Numbered from the stretch's first letter, positions 38,285-47,672 are shown. The stretch: 64,000 nucleotides of DNA from an uncultured Collinsella sp. (GCA_958415665.1 CATYZK010000004.1:1-64000), one strand, 5' to 3'. Notes: generated by a model not told the origin, from the sequence alone. Program-made: numbers and translations.

Positions 38285-39079
38285 TTAAGCCTCCTCGGTC
38301 TTGCTCAGTCCGCCAAACCTACGGTCGCGGCCCTGGTAGGCCAAAATGGCGTTGACAAGGCCCCAGCGATCAAAGTCCGGCCAATAGGTATCGGTGACGT
38401 AAAATTCGGAATAAGCCACCTGCCACAGCAGATAGTTCGAAAGGCGCAGCTCACCAGAGGTGCGAATCACAAGCTCAGGATCGGGAAGACCGGCGGTATA
38501 GAGGTGGGAAGCCACCATATCGTCATCAATTGCAGCGGGATCGATCTTACCGGCGGCAGCGTCGAGTGCGATCTGACGGACAGCGCGGGTAATCTCGGCA
38601 CGCGCGCCGTAGTTGACGGCAAGCGCCAGCGTCATACCGGTGTGATCGGCGCACTCGGCAAGACCGCGTTCAAAAACGTCGCGGGTCTTCTTGGGCAGCG
38701 CGGAAATGTCACCCAAAAAGACAACACGCACGTTTTCGCGCTTCAGAAGCGGCAGCTCGTCGATAAACGTCTTGGCAAACAGATGCATCAAGACGTTAAC
38801 CTCATGCTGCGGACGGTTCCAGTTTTCGGTAGAAAACGCATAGGCAGAAAGCACGTCGACGCCCAGGCGCACGCAGGCGGTAATGATCTCGCGCAGCGAG
38901 ACGATACCTGCCTTATGACCCTCGGTGCGTGCAAGACCGCGCGACGTGGCCCAACGACCGTTGCCGTCCATGATGCACGAGATATGGTGCGGAATGTTAT
39001 TGAGGTCAAGGTCGGAAAAACCGACGCCCGCAGGGGCGTCGGCAAAGTACTCGACCAGTTTATGCTCGTCGTATTGCAC
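38285..39079 (-). CDS. uppS: Isoprenyl transferase (undecaprenyl diphosphate synthase family)
   Basis: A 264-residue cis-prenyltransferase that builds the lipid carrier for cell-wall synthesis. The catalytic Asp region IMDGNGRWA is near residue 38 and the C-terminal signature RTSGELRLSNYLLWQVAYSEFYV is complete. The GTG start has GGAG seven bases upstream. Its substrate comes from the MEP pathway, two steps of which (dxr, ispG) are in this operon. Chain length is not readable from sequence. Confidence 0.95.
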   Translation of the reverse strand: MQYDEHKLVEYFADAPAGVGFSDLDLNNIPHHISCIMDGNGRWATSRGLARTEGHKAGIVSLREIITACVRLGVDVLSAYAFSTENWNRPQHEVNVLMHLFAKTFIDELPLLKRENVRVVFLGDISALPKKTRDVFERGLAECADHTGMTLALAVNYGARAEITRAVRQIALDAAAGKIDPAAIDDDMVASHLYTAGLPDPELVIRTSGELRLSNYLLWQVAYSEFYVTDTYWPDFDRWGLVNAILAYQGRDRRFGGLSKTEEA

Positions 39080-39080
39080 C

Positions 39081-39617
39081 TTAGATCTCCATGACCTCGG
39101 CTTCTTTTTCCTTCAGAAGCTCCTCGACCTTGGCGACATACTCATCGGTGTGCTTCTGGACCTTGGCCTGCTCGCGACGGACATCGTCCTCGGTGAGCTC
39201 CTCATCGCGCTCGAGCTTATTGTTGAAGTCACGACGGATGTTACGGATAGACACCTTGGCCTGCTCGGCGTACTCGCGGCACTCCTTAACGAGCTCGCGA
39301 CGACGCTCCTCAGTGGGAGCCGGGAACGGCAGACGAACGACGGTGCCATCGGAGTTGGGGGTAATGCCCAGATCGGAAGCGCCGATGGCCTTGACGATGG
39401 CGTTGATGAGCGCCTTGTCCCACGGCTCGATGAGCAGCATGTGGGCCTCGGGGGTCTTGACGGCGGCAACCTGCGTGACCGGCGTGGGGACACCGTAATA
39501 ATCAACGGTGATGTCGGACAGAATGTTGGCGTTGGCGCGGCCGGTACGAACCTTGGAGAAGTTATGCTTGAGGGACTCGAGCGACTTGTCCATATGGGCG
39601 GTGATGTTCTCTGCCAT
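39081..39617 (-). CDS. frr: Ribosome recycling factor
   Basis: A 178-residue RRF that splits the post-termination ribosome with EF-G. The helical bundle and typical segments HNFSKVRTGRANANIL and RRDFNNKLERDEELTEDD are present. AGGAGG lies upstream of the ATG. pyrH-frr-uppS-cdsA is one of the most conserved bacterial gene strings. Confidence 0.97.
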   Translation of the reverse strand: MAENITAHMDKSLESLKHNFSKVRTGRANANILSDITVDYYGVPTPVTQVAAVKTPEAHMLLIEPWDKALINAIVKAIGASDLGITPNSDGTVVRLPFPAPTEERRRELVKECREYAEQAKVSIRNIRRDFNNKLERDEELTEDDVRREQAKVQKHTDEYVAKVEELLKEKEAEVMEI

Positions 39618-39619
39618 GC

Positions 39620-40342
39620 TTAATCCTCCTGATAGACGAGCGTGCCGACGGGCTCACCCGCGAGCGCGCGTTTGACGGTGTCCTCGCCATCGATGTTGAG
39701 GACCAAAATGGGCATACGGTTATCCTGGCACAGGGCCGTAGCCGTGGAATCCATAACCTGCAGGCCGCGAACGAGAACCTCGTGATAGGTAATCTTGTCA
39801 AAACGGACGGCATCGGCACACTTGACGGGATCCTTGTCGTAGATGCCGTCAACCTTGGTGGCTTTAATCAGAATCTCGGCGCCGATCTCGCACGCACGAA
39901 GAGCCGCGGCGGTGTCGGTCGTAAAGTACGGATTGCCCGAACCGGCGGCAAAAATAACGACATTGCCCTTGGAAAGATGGTTGATGGCGCGACGGCGAAT
40001 ATAGGGCTCGCAGATCTCGTTCATCTGGATAGCGCTCATCACGCGGCAGGGAACATCGTTATGCTCGAAGGCATCCTGCAGGGCGAGCGCGTTCATAACG
40101 GTCGCGAGCATGCCCATGTAGTCGGCCTGAGCACGCTCCATGCCACCGGCAGCGCCGGCCATGCCGCGGAAAATATTGCCGCCGCCGACAACGACGCCGA
40201 CCTCATGGCCAACGGCGAGCAGCTCCTTGACCTGCTTGGCAAGATGGTCGGTAACCTTGGGGTCGATGCCATATTGGCCGTCGCCCATCAGTGCTTCGCC
40301 GGAAAGCTTAAGAAGCACGCGTTTATATCGGATGTCGGACAA
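39620..40342 (-). CDS. pyrH: Uridylate kinase
   Basis: A 240-residue hexameric UMP kinase of the amino-acid-kinase fold. It has the ATP-binding [19 protein letters not shown] and the late [10 protein letters not shown] segment. The start is TTG with AAAGGAGG six bases upstream. It uses the UMP made by PyrF of the operon 13 kb away. It leads the long pyrH-to-proS operon. Confidence 0.96.
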   Translation of the reverse strand: MSDIRYKRVLLKLSGEALMGDGQYGIDPKVTDHLAKQVKELLAVGHEVGVVVGGGNIFRGMAGAAGGMERAQADYMGMLATVMNALALQDAFEHNDVPCRVMSAIQMNEICEPYIRRRAINHLSKGNVVIFAAGSGNPYFTTDTAAALRACEIGAEILIKATKVDGIYDKDPVKCADAVRFDKITYHEVLVRGLQVMDSTATALCQDNRMPILVLNIDGEDTVKRALAGEPVGTLVYQED

Positions 40343-40371
40343 AGCGATCCTCCTTTAATTAGACTCTCAAT

Positions 40372-40380
40372 ATGATAACA
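40372..40380 (-). promoter_or_regulatory. Extended -10 promoter of the pyrH operon
   Basis: TGTTATCAT on the minus strand, just past the tsf terminator and about 30 bases before the pyrH start codon. No clear -35. Confidence 0.5.
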
Positions 40381-40401
40381 AAGGCTTAACGGGGAGCCAT
40401 G

Positions 40402-40436
40402 AAAAAGCAGGCTGTGAGTAAAACCCACAGCCTGCT
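40402..40436 (-). terminator. Terminator after tsf
   Basis: AGCAGGCTGTG pairs with CACAGCCTGCT (11 bp, nine-base loop) and TTTTTC follows on the minus strand, 24 bases past the tsf stop. Confidence 0.9.
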
Positions 40437-40459
40437 CATTACCAGCTACAAGAGCTTAT

Positions 40460-41329
40460 TTACTCGCCACGGACCAGACGGTTAAAGGCAACGACGGTAA
40501 TGGTGTCGCCGAGCTCCTTGGAGACCTGCTCAGCGTACTTCTTGATGGTGAGGGAGCTGTCCTTGATGAACTCCTGCTCGGTGAGCACGGACTGCTTGTA
40601 GAACTTCTCCAGACGGCCAACAGCCATCTTCTCCTGGATAGCCTCGGGCTTGCCGGACTCGGCAGCCTGGGCCATGTAGATCTGCTTCTCGTGCTCGACG
40701 GTCTCGGCCGGAACCTGATCGCGGGTAGCGCAGATCGGTGCGACGGCGGCAACCTGAAGGGCAACGTCGTGAGCGAAGGTCTTGAAGGACTCAGCCTGAG
40801 CGGTCTCGGCCTTCTCGAAGGCGAACTCGACGAGGACGCCGATCTTACCACCCATGTGGATGTAAGAAGCGAGCGCGCCGTTCTCGGCCTTGCGGGCGGC
40901 GAAGCGGGAAATCTTCATGTTCTCGCCCATGATGTGAATCATCTCGGTGAGCTCGGAGGAAACGGTCTCCTCGCCCATCGGCTTCTCGAGCAGAGCATCG
41001 ACATCGGCCGGCTCGGTGGTAGCGACAACCTCAGCGACCTTAGAAGCAAAGCCGGTGAACTTGGCGTTGGAGCCAACGAAGTCGGTCTCGCAGGAGAGCT
41101 CGAGCAGAGCGCCGGTCTTGCCATCCTCGGAGACGAACGCGGCGACAGCGCCCTCGTTGGTCTCACGGCCAGCCTTCTTGGCAGCCTTGGCAAGGCCGTT
41201 CTTACGCAGAACGTCGACAGCGGCGTCCATGTCGCCGTCAGCCTCGACGAGAGCCTTCTTGCACTCCATCATCGGGGAGTCGGTCATCTCGCGGAGCTGC
41301 TTGACCATAGCGGCGGTAATCTGGGCCAT
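40460..41329 (-). CDS. tsf: Elongation factor Ts
   Basis: A 289-residue guanine-nucleotide exchange factor for EF-Tu. It starts MAQITAAMVKQLREMTDSPMMECKKAL, with the Tdp and core motifs typical of EF-Ts (ELSCETDFVGSNAKF). An in-frame ATG 15 bases upstream lies at the ribosome binding site itself, so 41329 is chosen. It follows rpsB in the universal rpsB-tsf pair. Confidence 0.97.
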   Translation of the reverse strand: MAQITAAMVKQLREMTDSPMMECKKALVEADGDMDAAVDVLRKNGLAKAAKKAGRETNEGAVAAFVSEDGKTGALLELSCETDFVGSNAKFTGFASKVAEVVATTEPADVDALLEKPMGEETVSSELTEMIHIMGENMKISRFAARKAENGALASYIHMGGKIGVLVEFAFEKAETAQAESFKTFAHDVALQVAAVAPICATRDQVPAETVEHEKQIYMAQAAESGKPEAIQEKMAVGRLEKFYKQSVLTEQEFIKDSSLTIKKYAEQVSKELGDTITVVAFNRLVRGE

Positions 41330-41374
41330 TGTGGTTCCTTTCAAAGAGATGAAAAAGAATTAACTAAGACTGAT

Positions 41375-42103
41375 TTACTCGGCCTTGGGCTCAGCGGCCA
41401 TCTCGGCCTCGGAGACCTGCTCCTTGCCGGAGCCAGCGAGGCAGGCGTCAGCCATGAGCTCGCACATAAGGGTGACAGCGGAGATAGCGTCATCGTTGCA
41501 GGGGATGCCGTACTCGACCTCGTCGGGATCGGAGTTGGTGTCGATCAGAGCGACGACGGGGATGTTCAGGCGCTGGGCCTCCTTGATGGCGTTCTCCTCG
41601 CGCTTGGTGTCGATGACGAAGAGAGCCTGGGGCAGACCCTTCATGTCGCGGGCGCCACCGAGGTTGGTCTGGAGCTTGGTGAGCTCCTTGCCGAGCACAG
41701 CCTGCTCCTTCTTGGGGAGCACTGCCATGCGGCCGTCCTCGACCATGGCCTCGAGCTCCTCCATGCGGTTGATGCGGGAGCGGATGGTGACGAAGTTGGT
41801 CAGCATGCCGCCGAGCCAACGCTGGTTGATGTAAGGCATGTTGGCGCGCTCAGCAGCGTTCTTGACGGCCTCCTGAGCCTGCTTCTTGGTGCCGACGAAC
41901 AGCACGTTGCCGCCCTTGGCGACGTTCTTGACGAAGGTGTAGGCCTGGTCGGCGTCGAGGATGGTCTGCTTGAGGTCGAGGATGTAGATGCCGTTGCGCT
42001 CACCGAAGATGAACGGCTTCATCTTGGGGTTCCAGCGACGGGTCTGGTGACCGAAGTGGCAGCCGGCCTCGAGCAGGGTGCGGATATTAATCTTGGTAGC
42101 CAT
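41375..42103 (-). CDS. rpsB: 30S ribosomal protein S2
   Basis: A 242-residue S2 with the N-terminal signature [19 protein letters not shown] and the central [20 protein letters not shown] segment. AGGAGG is upstream of the ATG. The C-terminal 30 residues are Ala/Glu-rich and variable. It leads rpsB-tsf. Confidence 0.97.
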   Translation of the reverse strand: MATKINIRTLLEAGCHFGHQTRRWNPKMKPFIFGERNGIYILDLKQTILDADQAYTFVKNVAKGGNVLFVGTKKQAQEAVKNAAERANMPYINQRWLGGMLTNFVTIRSRINRMEELEAMVEDGRMAVLPKKEQAVLGKELTKLQTNLGGARDMKGLPQALFVIDTKREENAIKEAQRLNIPVVALIDTNSDPDEVEYGIPCNDDAISAVTLMCELMADACLAGSGKEQVSEAEMAAEPKAE

Positions 42104-42244
42104 GTTAAACCTCCTGTGGTTTGCCTCCGCGCGGGGTCATCCTCCAAAACCAACCCGGACATGTGCTACCAAAGCCCGGGCACCACGGTATGAAGTAGCC
42201 GCGCGTGCGTGATAAAAACCTGTTGCCGTGAAGCAACCCGATGA

Positions 42245-42273
42245 ATGATAGCAGGAATGCATCTTCCTGCCAA
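42245..42273 (-). promoter_or_regulatory. Promoter of rpsB-tsf
   Basis: TTGGCA, 17 bases, then TATCAT, with TGC before the -10 to make TGCTATCAT. This is the best promoter in the window. It leaves a leader of about 135 bases before rpsB containing GC-rich hairpins (for example GTTGC-TTCACG-GCAAC), space enough for S2 autoregulation. Confidence 0.75.
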
Positions 42274-42322
42274 CCCGCAATCAAAACCACACACCTGAGC
42301 GCGGCGCGGGACGTCCAAGCCA

Positions 42323-43243
42323 CTATTCGCCGCGGGGATGGGCTTGAGCCACAGCCCGCTTAAGCCGATCGGGTGTGAGATGCGTGTAGATCTGCGTCGT
42401 GGACAGGCTCGCATGGCCCAGCAGCTCTTGAACCGAGCGCAGGTCCGCACCGCCCTCGAGCAAGTCGGTCGCAAAGGTATGGCGCATCGCATGCGGGGCG
42501 ATGTCGGCCGGAATGCCGGCGAGCGTCGCCAGCGTATGGAACCGCCGCCGGAGGATGGCGGCGCTCATGCGATTGCCGCGCGCCGATATAAGCAGCGGAT
42601 GCGGCCCGGTAGCGAGGTCACGGCGCTTTGCCTGAGCAAGCAACTCCGGCCTCCCCTCCTCAATATAGAGACGCGTCACCTCGAGCGCACGACGATACAG
42701 GGGGACGATACGTTCCTTGCCCCCCTTGCCCCACAGGCGCAACGTGCGTTCGGACCAAGCGATGGACTCCACATTGAGTGCTGCGAGCTCAGAGATACGG
42801 GCGCCAGATGCATAGAGCAGCTCGAGCATCGCCGCATCGCGCAGTCCCGCAGGCGTCGATGTATCAGGCGTCTTGAGCAGCGCCTCGACCTGCAGGGTCG
42901 TAAGGACGCCCGGCAGGTCACGCGGCAGCTTGGGCGATGCGATCGCCGAGACCGCATCGCCCTCGACAATCCCCTCGGCAGCCATCCAACGATAGAGCGA
43001 TCGGATAGCCGACAGGTGCGCCGCAAGCGTTCGGGGAGCCAACTGCTCACGCGAAAGCTCGGCAAGATAGCGACGAATGGTGCGCACGTCGGCAGCGAAT
43101 GCATCGATATCCTCGCGCTCGCACCAGGCAGCGAAGCGCTCCAGCCTCGAGCCATAGGCCGTCACCGTGTTGGGAGAAAGTCCCTCGACGCGTGCGATAT
43201 AGGCGATAAACGAGTCGACGGTGTCGTACAGGTCAAAGGCTAT
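42323..43243 (-). CDS. xerC: Tyrosine recombinase XerC
   Basis: A site-specific recombinase that resolves chromosome dimers at dif. The catalytic residues are present: Arg in SGARISEL, Lys in GKGGKERIVPL, HAMRHTFA, HASLSTTQIYTH with the Tyr nucleophile. The first standard start is GTG 43165 (280 residues), but that cuts off DTVDSFIAYIARVEGLSPNTV, which is homologous to the family N terminus. The open frame reaches an ATA at 43243 that overlaps the trmFO stop and has GGAGG nine bases upstream. I give that start (306 residues) with moderate confidence. Confidence 0.88.
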   Translation of the reverse strand: MAFDLYDTVDSFIAYIARVEGLSPNTVTAYGSRLERFAAWCEREDIDAFAADVRTIRRYLAELSREQLAPRTLAAHLSAIRSLYRWMAAEGIVEGDAVSAIASPKLPRDLPGVLTTLQVEALLKTPDTSTPAGLRDAAMLELLYASGARISELAALNVESIAWSERTLRLWGKGGKERIVPLYRRALEVTRLYIEEGRPELLAQAKRRDLATGPHPLLISARGNRMSAAILRRRFHTLATLAGIPADIAPHAMRHTFATDLLEGGADLRSVQELLGHASLSTTQIYTHLTPDRLKRAVAQAHPRGE

Positions 43244-44577
43244 GACCGGTCGCCTCCAAACAGATCGAGGCGAGTAGACAGATAGGCGTCAAGGGCCTCG
43301 AGCGCACGGTCCGCATAGGCCTGGTAGCGGTCGCGCTTGCTGCGGCGCTTACCATCCTCGAGTGGCGGCACCAGGCCAAAGTTGACATGCATGGGCTGAT
43401 AGCCCACGGTGGCAGGATCGGTCGCATAGCCCACGAGCGCACCCAGGGCACCCACACGCGGCAACTCGACGCCCGCGGCACCGATAGCATCGGCATAGGT
43501 GTTGAGCGCCGCGAGCAGACCTGTCGCCACGGCTTCCATGTACCCCTCGGTGCCGGTGATCTGACCGGCCAGGCGCACACCGGTACCGGGCACGGCAAAG
43601 GTGCCATCGAGCACATGCGGGGCGTCGACAAAAGTATTGCGGTGCATGACACCGTAGCGGAAGAACTCAGCGTTCTCCAGGCCCGGCACCATATGGAAGA
43701 CGCGCTTCTGCTCGCCAAAGGTCAGGTTGGTCTGGAAGCCCACCAGGTTATAGGCGGTCTTCTCCTTGTTCTCGGCACGCAGCTGAATCGCCGCCCAGGG
43801 GCGACGTCCGGTACGCGGGTCGGTGAGGCCGACGGGCTTCATGGCACCAAAGCGGATGGCATCCTTGCCCGTGCGCGCGACCTCCTCGGCGGGCTGGCAG
43901 GCCTGGAACAGATCGCCGCCCTCAAAGTCTTTGAGCACCACGCGGTCGGCCGTGGTAAGCGCCTCGATAAAGGCCTCGTACTCCTCCTTGTTGAGCGGAG
44001 CGTTAAGATAGTCGCCGCTCCCCTGCTCCTCGTAGCGCGACTGCGAGAACAGCACGTCCATATCGAGCGTGGAGGCATCGACGATCGGCGCCGCGGCATC
44101 GAAGAACGCCAGGGCGTCGCCACCGACAAGCTTCATGACTTCCTCGCTCAACGCCGGCGAGCACAAGGGGCCCGCGGCAATGACCACATGGCCCTCGGGA
44201 ATCTGCGTGACCTCGCCGTGAACGACTTCGATATTGGGTCGGGCGGCAACTTCGGCCTCGACAAGCTCGGAAAACTTGCCGCGGTCGACCGCCAAGGCGC
44301 CACCGGCGGGAACAGCCGCGCGATGGGCGCAATCGAGCAGGACTGAACCCATGCGCTCAAGCTCGGCCTTCAGCAAACCAGCCGCGGAATCCGGACGGGT
44401 CGACTTAAACGAATTGGAACAGACGAGCTCTGCCAGGTGATCGGTATGGTGGGCCGGGGAGCTCACCTGGGGGCGCATCTCGCACAGCTTTACGGCAAAC
44501 CCGCGGTCTGCCAGCTGGATCGCACATTCCGAACCCGCCAGACCGCCACCGATAACCGTCACCTGATCAAACAGCAT
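43240..44577 (-). CDS. trmFO: Folate-dependent tRNA m5U54 methyltransferase TrmFO
   Basis: A 445-residue FAD enzyme that makes ribothymidine at U54 of tRNA using methylene-tetrahydrofolate. The dinucleotide fold VTVIGGGLAGSECAIQLA is N-terminal and the family blocks LVCSNSFKS and GGLLKAEL-like AGLLKAELERMGS follow. TrmFO is typical of Firmicutes and some deep Actinobacteria and replaces TrmA. ATG 44577 has AAGGTG seven bases upstream; a TTG two codons earlier is possible. The dprA-trmFO-xerC order is the known dprA-(topA)-gid-codV string lacking topA. Confidence 0.95.
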   Translation of the reverse strand: MLFDQVTVIGGGLAGSECAIQLADRGFAVKLCEMRPQVSSPAHHTDHLAELVCSNSFKSTRPDSAAGLLKAELERMGSVLLDCAHRAAVPAGGALAVDRGKFSELVEAEVAARPNIEVVHGEVTQIPEGHVVIAAGPLCSPALSEEVMKLVGGDALAFFDAAAPIVDASTLDMDVLFSQSRYEEQGSGDYLNAPLNKEEYEAFIEALTTADRVVLKDFEGGDLFQACQPAEEVARTGKDAIRFGAMKPVGLTDPRTGRRPWAAIQLRAENKEKTAYNLVGFQTNLTFGEQKRVFHMVPGLENAEFFRYGVMHRNTFVDAPHVLDGTFAVPGTGVRLAGQITGTEGYMEAVATGLLAALNTYADAIGAAGVELPRVGALGALVGYATDPATVGYQPMHVNFGLVPPLEDGKRRSKRDRYQAYADRALEALDAYLSTRLDLFGGDRS

Positions 44578-44591
44578 CTGCAAACACCTTT

Positions 44592-45527
44592 CTAATTGAC
44601 ACGTTTTCCATTGTGACCGAAGGGTGTCTGGGCGTGAAGGGCAAACTTGGAGGGCGCATACCTTCCATCCATCATGCGTTCGATGAGGCCCTCGAGCTCC
44701 AGCGAGCCCAGGAGCTTAAGAACACCGACGGCATCGAACGAGACGAGCGCGGCAATGTCGTCGACCTTGAGCGGCGACGCGATAAGCGCATGCATCACGG
44801 CCTGTTGCACAGGGTCCAGATCGGCGATACCGGGCGCATCGGGGCGCGAGTAGCGCAGGGTGCCGTAGATGCGCGAGATGGCCATCTCGATGGATTCCTC
44901 GTCCACGATGCAGCACGCTCCGTTGGCGATGAGGTAATTGGTGCCGCGCGACTCGGGCGACAGAATGGAACCCGGCACCGCAAGCAGTTCGCGACCCAGG
45001 TCCATAGCGGCCTCGGCCGTCGAGAACGTACCCGAGGGCATGCCCGCCTCGGAAACAAAGAGCGCCTGCGACAGCGCGGCGATGATGCGATTACGCCGCG
45101 GGAAGGCAAACTTGCGCGGACCCATGCCCCACGGCGAGATCGACACGACCGCACCGCCCGTATCGAGCGTACGCGTGATGAGACCGGCACTTGAGCGCGG
45201 GTAGACCACGTCGGCGCCCGTCCCCAGCACCACAACGTGTTTGCCGCCGGCATTGACCGCGGCCCAACCCGACGCCTGGTCGCAACCGACCGCGCCACCC
45301 GAGACCACCGTGACGCCCGCCTCAACCGCGACCTTGGCAGCAAGTTCTGCCACAGCGAGACCGTACGGCGACGCCTTGCGCGCGCCGATGATGGAGAGCG
45401 CAGGCGTCGATAACACATCAGGGTCACCACGCACATAGAGCGTCTGGGGCACATCGGAAAGCTCCAGAACAGTTGCTGGATACAGAGCGTCCCCGGGATG
45501 GAACTCGAAGATCCCCTCTGCCATCAT
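44592..45527 (-). CDS. dprA: DNA processing protein DprA
   Basis: A 311-residue DprA that loads RecA on incoming single-stranded DNA during transformation. The Rossmann core shows SIIGARKASPYG, VVSGGAVGCDQASGWAA and FPRRNRIIAALSQALFVSEA. A C-terminal winged-helix-like (DML1) segment covers about residues 240-300. There is no N-terminal SAM domain. The ATG at 45527 overlaps the comM stop (ATGATG) with GGAGGG upstream. It is third in yraN-comM-dprA. Confidence 0.95.
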   Translation of the reverse strand: MMAEGIFEFHPGDALYPATVLELSDVPQTLYVRGDPDVLSTPALSIIGARKASPYGLAVAELAAKVAVEAGVTVVSGGAVGCDQASGWAAVNAGGKHVVVLGTGADVVYPRSSAGLITRTLDTGGAVVSISPWGMGPRKFAFPRRNRIIAALSQALFVSEAGMPSGTFSTAEAAMDLGRELLAVPGSILSPESRGTNYLIANGACCIVDEESIEMAISRIYGTLRYSRPDAPGIADLDPVQQAVMHALIASPLKVDDIAALVSFDAVGVLKLLGSLELEGLIERMMDGRYAPSKFALHAQTPFGHNGKRVN

Positions 45528-47047
45528 TGGTCCCTCCTTCCCTGGTACATCGCCGCCTCGAGCACGTGGTCCTGCGTCACTTGCTCGCTCTCGGCGACAT
45601 CTGCGATCGTGCGCGCGATACGCACCAGGCGCACGATGCCGCGGCCCGTGAGATGCGTGCGCTTCGACAGGCCGAGCACACACTTCTCCGCCGCATCATC
45701 GAGCTCAAAGGTCGAAACGACGCCGTCAATGGACCGCGTCTCATCATCCTCGGCCTCGGCATCCGCATCGTCCATACGGGATTCGCGCCAAGCGCGAAAA
45801 GCGCGACCGCGCACAACGTAGTCACGCAACTCGGCAGACGACATACCCTCCGCACCCTCGATAATCACTTGGGGGTCGGGACGGGTCACATCGATCATCA
45901 TGTCGATACGGTCGGCCAAAGGACCGCGCAGTTTAGACCGATAACGCTCGACCATCGCCGCCGAGCAGCGACACGGCACCTCACGATCGCCCAAAAAGCC
46001 GCAGGGGCAGGGATTGCTCGCAGCCAGCAGCTGAAAGCGCGACGGGAAGGTAAAGGCCCCGTCGACGCGTACGATCCTCACATAACCGCGTTCGATAGGC
46101 TGACGCAGCGTCTGCAGCACACCCGTGGGAAACTCGGCAAGCTCGTCCAAAAAGAGCACGCCGCCATGAGCAAGGCTGATCTCACCCGGGTGCACCGGGC
46201 GCCCGCCGCCGATAAGGCCTGCGGTCGAAATACTGTGGTGGGGACTGCGGAAGGGCCGATGACCTGCCAATAATCCATCGATGTTCTCGCCCAAGACCGA
46301 ATGGATGCACAGCGCCTCCTGCTGATCCTCAACGGAAAGCTCGGGCAGGATGCCGGTCATACGACGGGCGAGCATCGTCTTGCCCGATCCCGGGGACCCG
46401 ATCATAAGCAAACCGAGCTCACCTGCCGCCGCAAGCGCCATGCCGCGTTTAGCGACTTCCTGCCCCAGCACGTCGGCATAGTCGAGTTCGGGCTCAAAGG
46501 TCGCCTCGACACCCTCAGAATCCAAGTAGTGCCGCGCGGCATCGCCCATACCGTGGGCAAGTTGCGAGAGATGATCGATAAAGCCACAGTCCACGCCCGC
46601 GAGCGGCACATGCTGATCTGACCTGCCCGCGATAAAGGAAAGCCCCATATCGCGCGCGAGCAGCTGGAACGCCACCTCACCCTTGACGGGCAACACCGTA
46701 CCGTCCAGACCAAGTTCGCCCGCGATAAGGCAACGATCAAGGTTGTCGCGGGGAATCTGCCCATCCGCCGCCAGCACCGCGATGGCGATGGGCAGATCAA
46801 AGCCGCTACCGGTCTTGCGAATATCGCCGGGCGCCAGATTGACCGTAATGCCCGAGCGCGGGATCTCGAACCCGGCGGAGCGCATCGCACAGCGAATACG
46901 ACCGCGTGACTCCATCACCTCCATACTCGGAATGCCGAGCATCTGAATACCCGGAACGCCGCCGGCAAGCGAGACCTCGACCGTGACGGGAATCGCCTCG
47001 ACGCCGCGGATGCAGGCCGCGTGAACGGCAAACGTCTCGAACGCCAT
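45524..47047 (-). CDS. comM: ComM/YifB AAA+ ATPase
   Basis: A 507-residue helicase that extends the recombination branch during natural transformation (ComM in Vibrio). An N-terminal Lon-like domain (about 1-190) precedes the AAA+ Walker A GSPGSGKTML and Walker B VLFLDELAEF. A cysteine cluster CPCGFLGDREVPCRC is present, as in the family, and a Mg-chelatase-like C domain follows. The ATG overlaps the yraN stop (TGATG); the longer frame to 47245 lies inside yraN and is rejected. Confidence 0.94.
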   Translation of the reverse strand: MAFETFAVHAACIRGVEAIPVTVEVSLAGGVPGIQMLGIPSMEVMESRGRIRCAMRSAGFEIPRSGITVNLAPGDIRKTGSGFDLPIAIAVLAADGQIPRDNLDRCLIAGELGLDGTVLPVKGEVAFQLLARDMGLSFIAGRSDQHVPLAGVDCGFIDHLSQLAHGMGDAARHYLDSEGVEATFEPELDYADVLGQEVAKRGMALAAAGELGLLMIGSPGSGKTMLARRMTGILPELSVEDQQEALCIHSVLGENIDGLLAGHRPFRSPHHSISTAGLIGGGRPVHPGEISLAHGGVLFLDELAEFPTGVLQTLRQPIERGYVRIVRVDGAFTFPSRFQLLAASNPCPCGFLGDREVPCRCSAAMVERYRSKLRGPLADRIDMMIDVTRPDPQVIIEGAEGMSSAELRDYVVRGRAFRAWRESRMDDADAEAEDDETRSIDGVVSTFELDDAAEKCVLGLSKRTHLTGRGIVRLVRIARTIADVAESEQVTQDHVLEAAMYQGRRDQ

Positions 47048-47532
47048 CACGACACCTGCCAATCGAATGCGTTGTACTGATGCTCGATCTCGGCGATATG
47101 CCCGCCGCGAATGGTGACACCCACGGCATCGAAGCGAATCGCCTTGAGCGGATAATGCTCCATGAGATAGCAACTTGCGATGCGGCGGTAACGGCGTTGC
47201 TTTTGGGCGTCCACGGCCTCCTCGGGAAAGACCCGCGTGTTGCAATCCAGTGCGACGCGTCTGGTCTTGACCTCGGCCATCACCACGACATCGTCGAGCT
47301 CATCTAGCAGCACCAGATCAGCCTCGCCCTCGGTGCAACGATAACCCTGCTCCAGCAAGGTGTAGCCGCGCTCGTTAAAGTAGTCGATAGTGATCAGCTC
47401 GCCCAGCATGCCCAGCTCGCGGGGACTGAGTCCCTTGATAAACTCGGGCGTCATCGCCCCGCAGTCGAGCTCGCCGTTTTCCCAACGCTCCTTGAGTTGC
47501 TGCGTCTTGCTCTTTTTGCTTGCGGCACTCAT
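47047..47532 (-). CDS. yraN: YraN/UPF0102 nuclease-fold protein
   Basis: A 161-residue protein with the UPF0102 endonuclease-like fold. The segment GELITIDYFNERGYTLLEQGYRCTEGEADLVLLDELDDVVVMAEVKTR contains the Glu-x-Asp-Leu and Glu-Val-Lys residues expected for a PD-(D/E)XK-like core. An N-terminal Lys-rich stretch of about 30 residues comes first. AAAGGAG precedes ATG 47532. Function is unproven; it leads the unit yraN-comM-dprA, so a role in DNA processing is plausible. Confidence 0.9.
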   Translation of the reverse strand: MSAASKKSKTQQLKERWENGELDCGAMTPEFIKGLSPRELGMLGELITIDYFNERGYTLLEQGYRCTEGEADLVLLDELDDVVVMAEVKTRRVALDCNTRVFPEEAVDAQKQRRYRRIASCYLMEHYPLKAIRFDAVGVTIRGGHIAEIEHQYNAFDWQVS

Positions 47533-47603
47533 GGGGTCTCCTTTCCCGCACACTGCATTGCCCCGATGATGAGGGCACCTTTCATGCGGGTAAGTACCGG
47601 AAG

Positions 47604-47623
47604 CAAACCAAAAGCTGACCAAA
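47604..47623 (-). promoter_or_regulatory. Shared competence box, copy 2 (upstream of yraN-comM-dprA)
   Basis: TTTGGTCAGCTTTTGGTTTG on the minus strand, ending 71 bases before the yraN ATG. It is identical to the copy before comEA (19049-19068) and directly follows the rnhB terminator. Confidence 0.75.
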
Positions 47624-47630
47624 TGCCGTC

Positions 47631-47672
47631 AAAAAACGGGCCGTACGCAGCAATGGTGTTGCATACGGCCCG
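47631..47672 (-). terminator. Terminator after rnhB
   Basis: CGGGCCGTATGCA pairs with TGCGTACGGCCCG (one G-U) and TTTTTT follows on the minus strand, about 50 bases past the rnhB stop. It separates rnhB from yraN-comM-dprA. Confidence 0.9.

Noticed and set aside
42104..42322. A short gene between xerC and rpsB
   Set aside because: The frames here lack ribosome binding sites and overlap the rpsB promoter and leader; no homology recognised.
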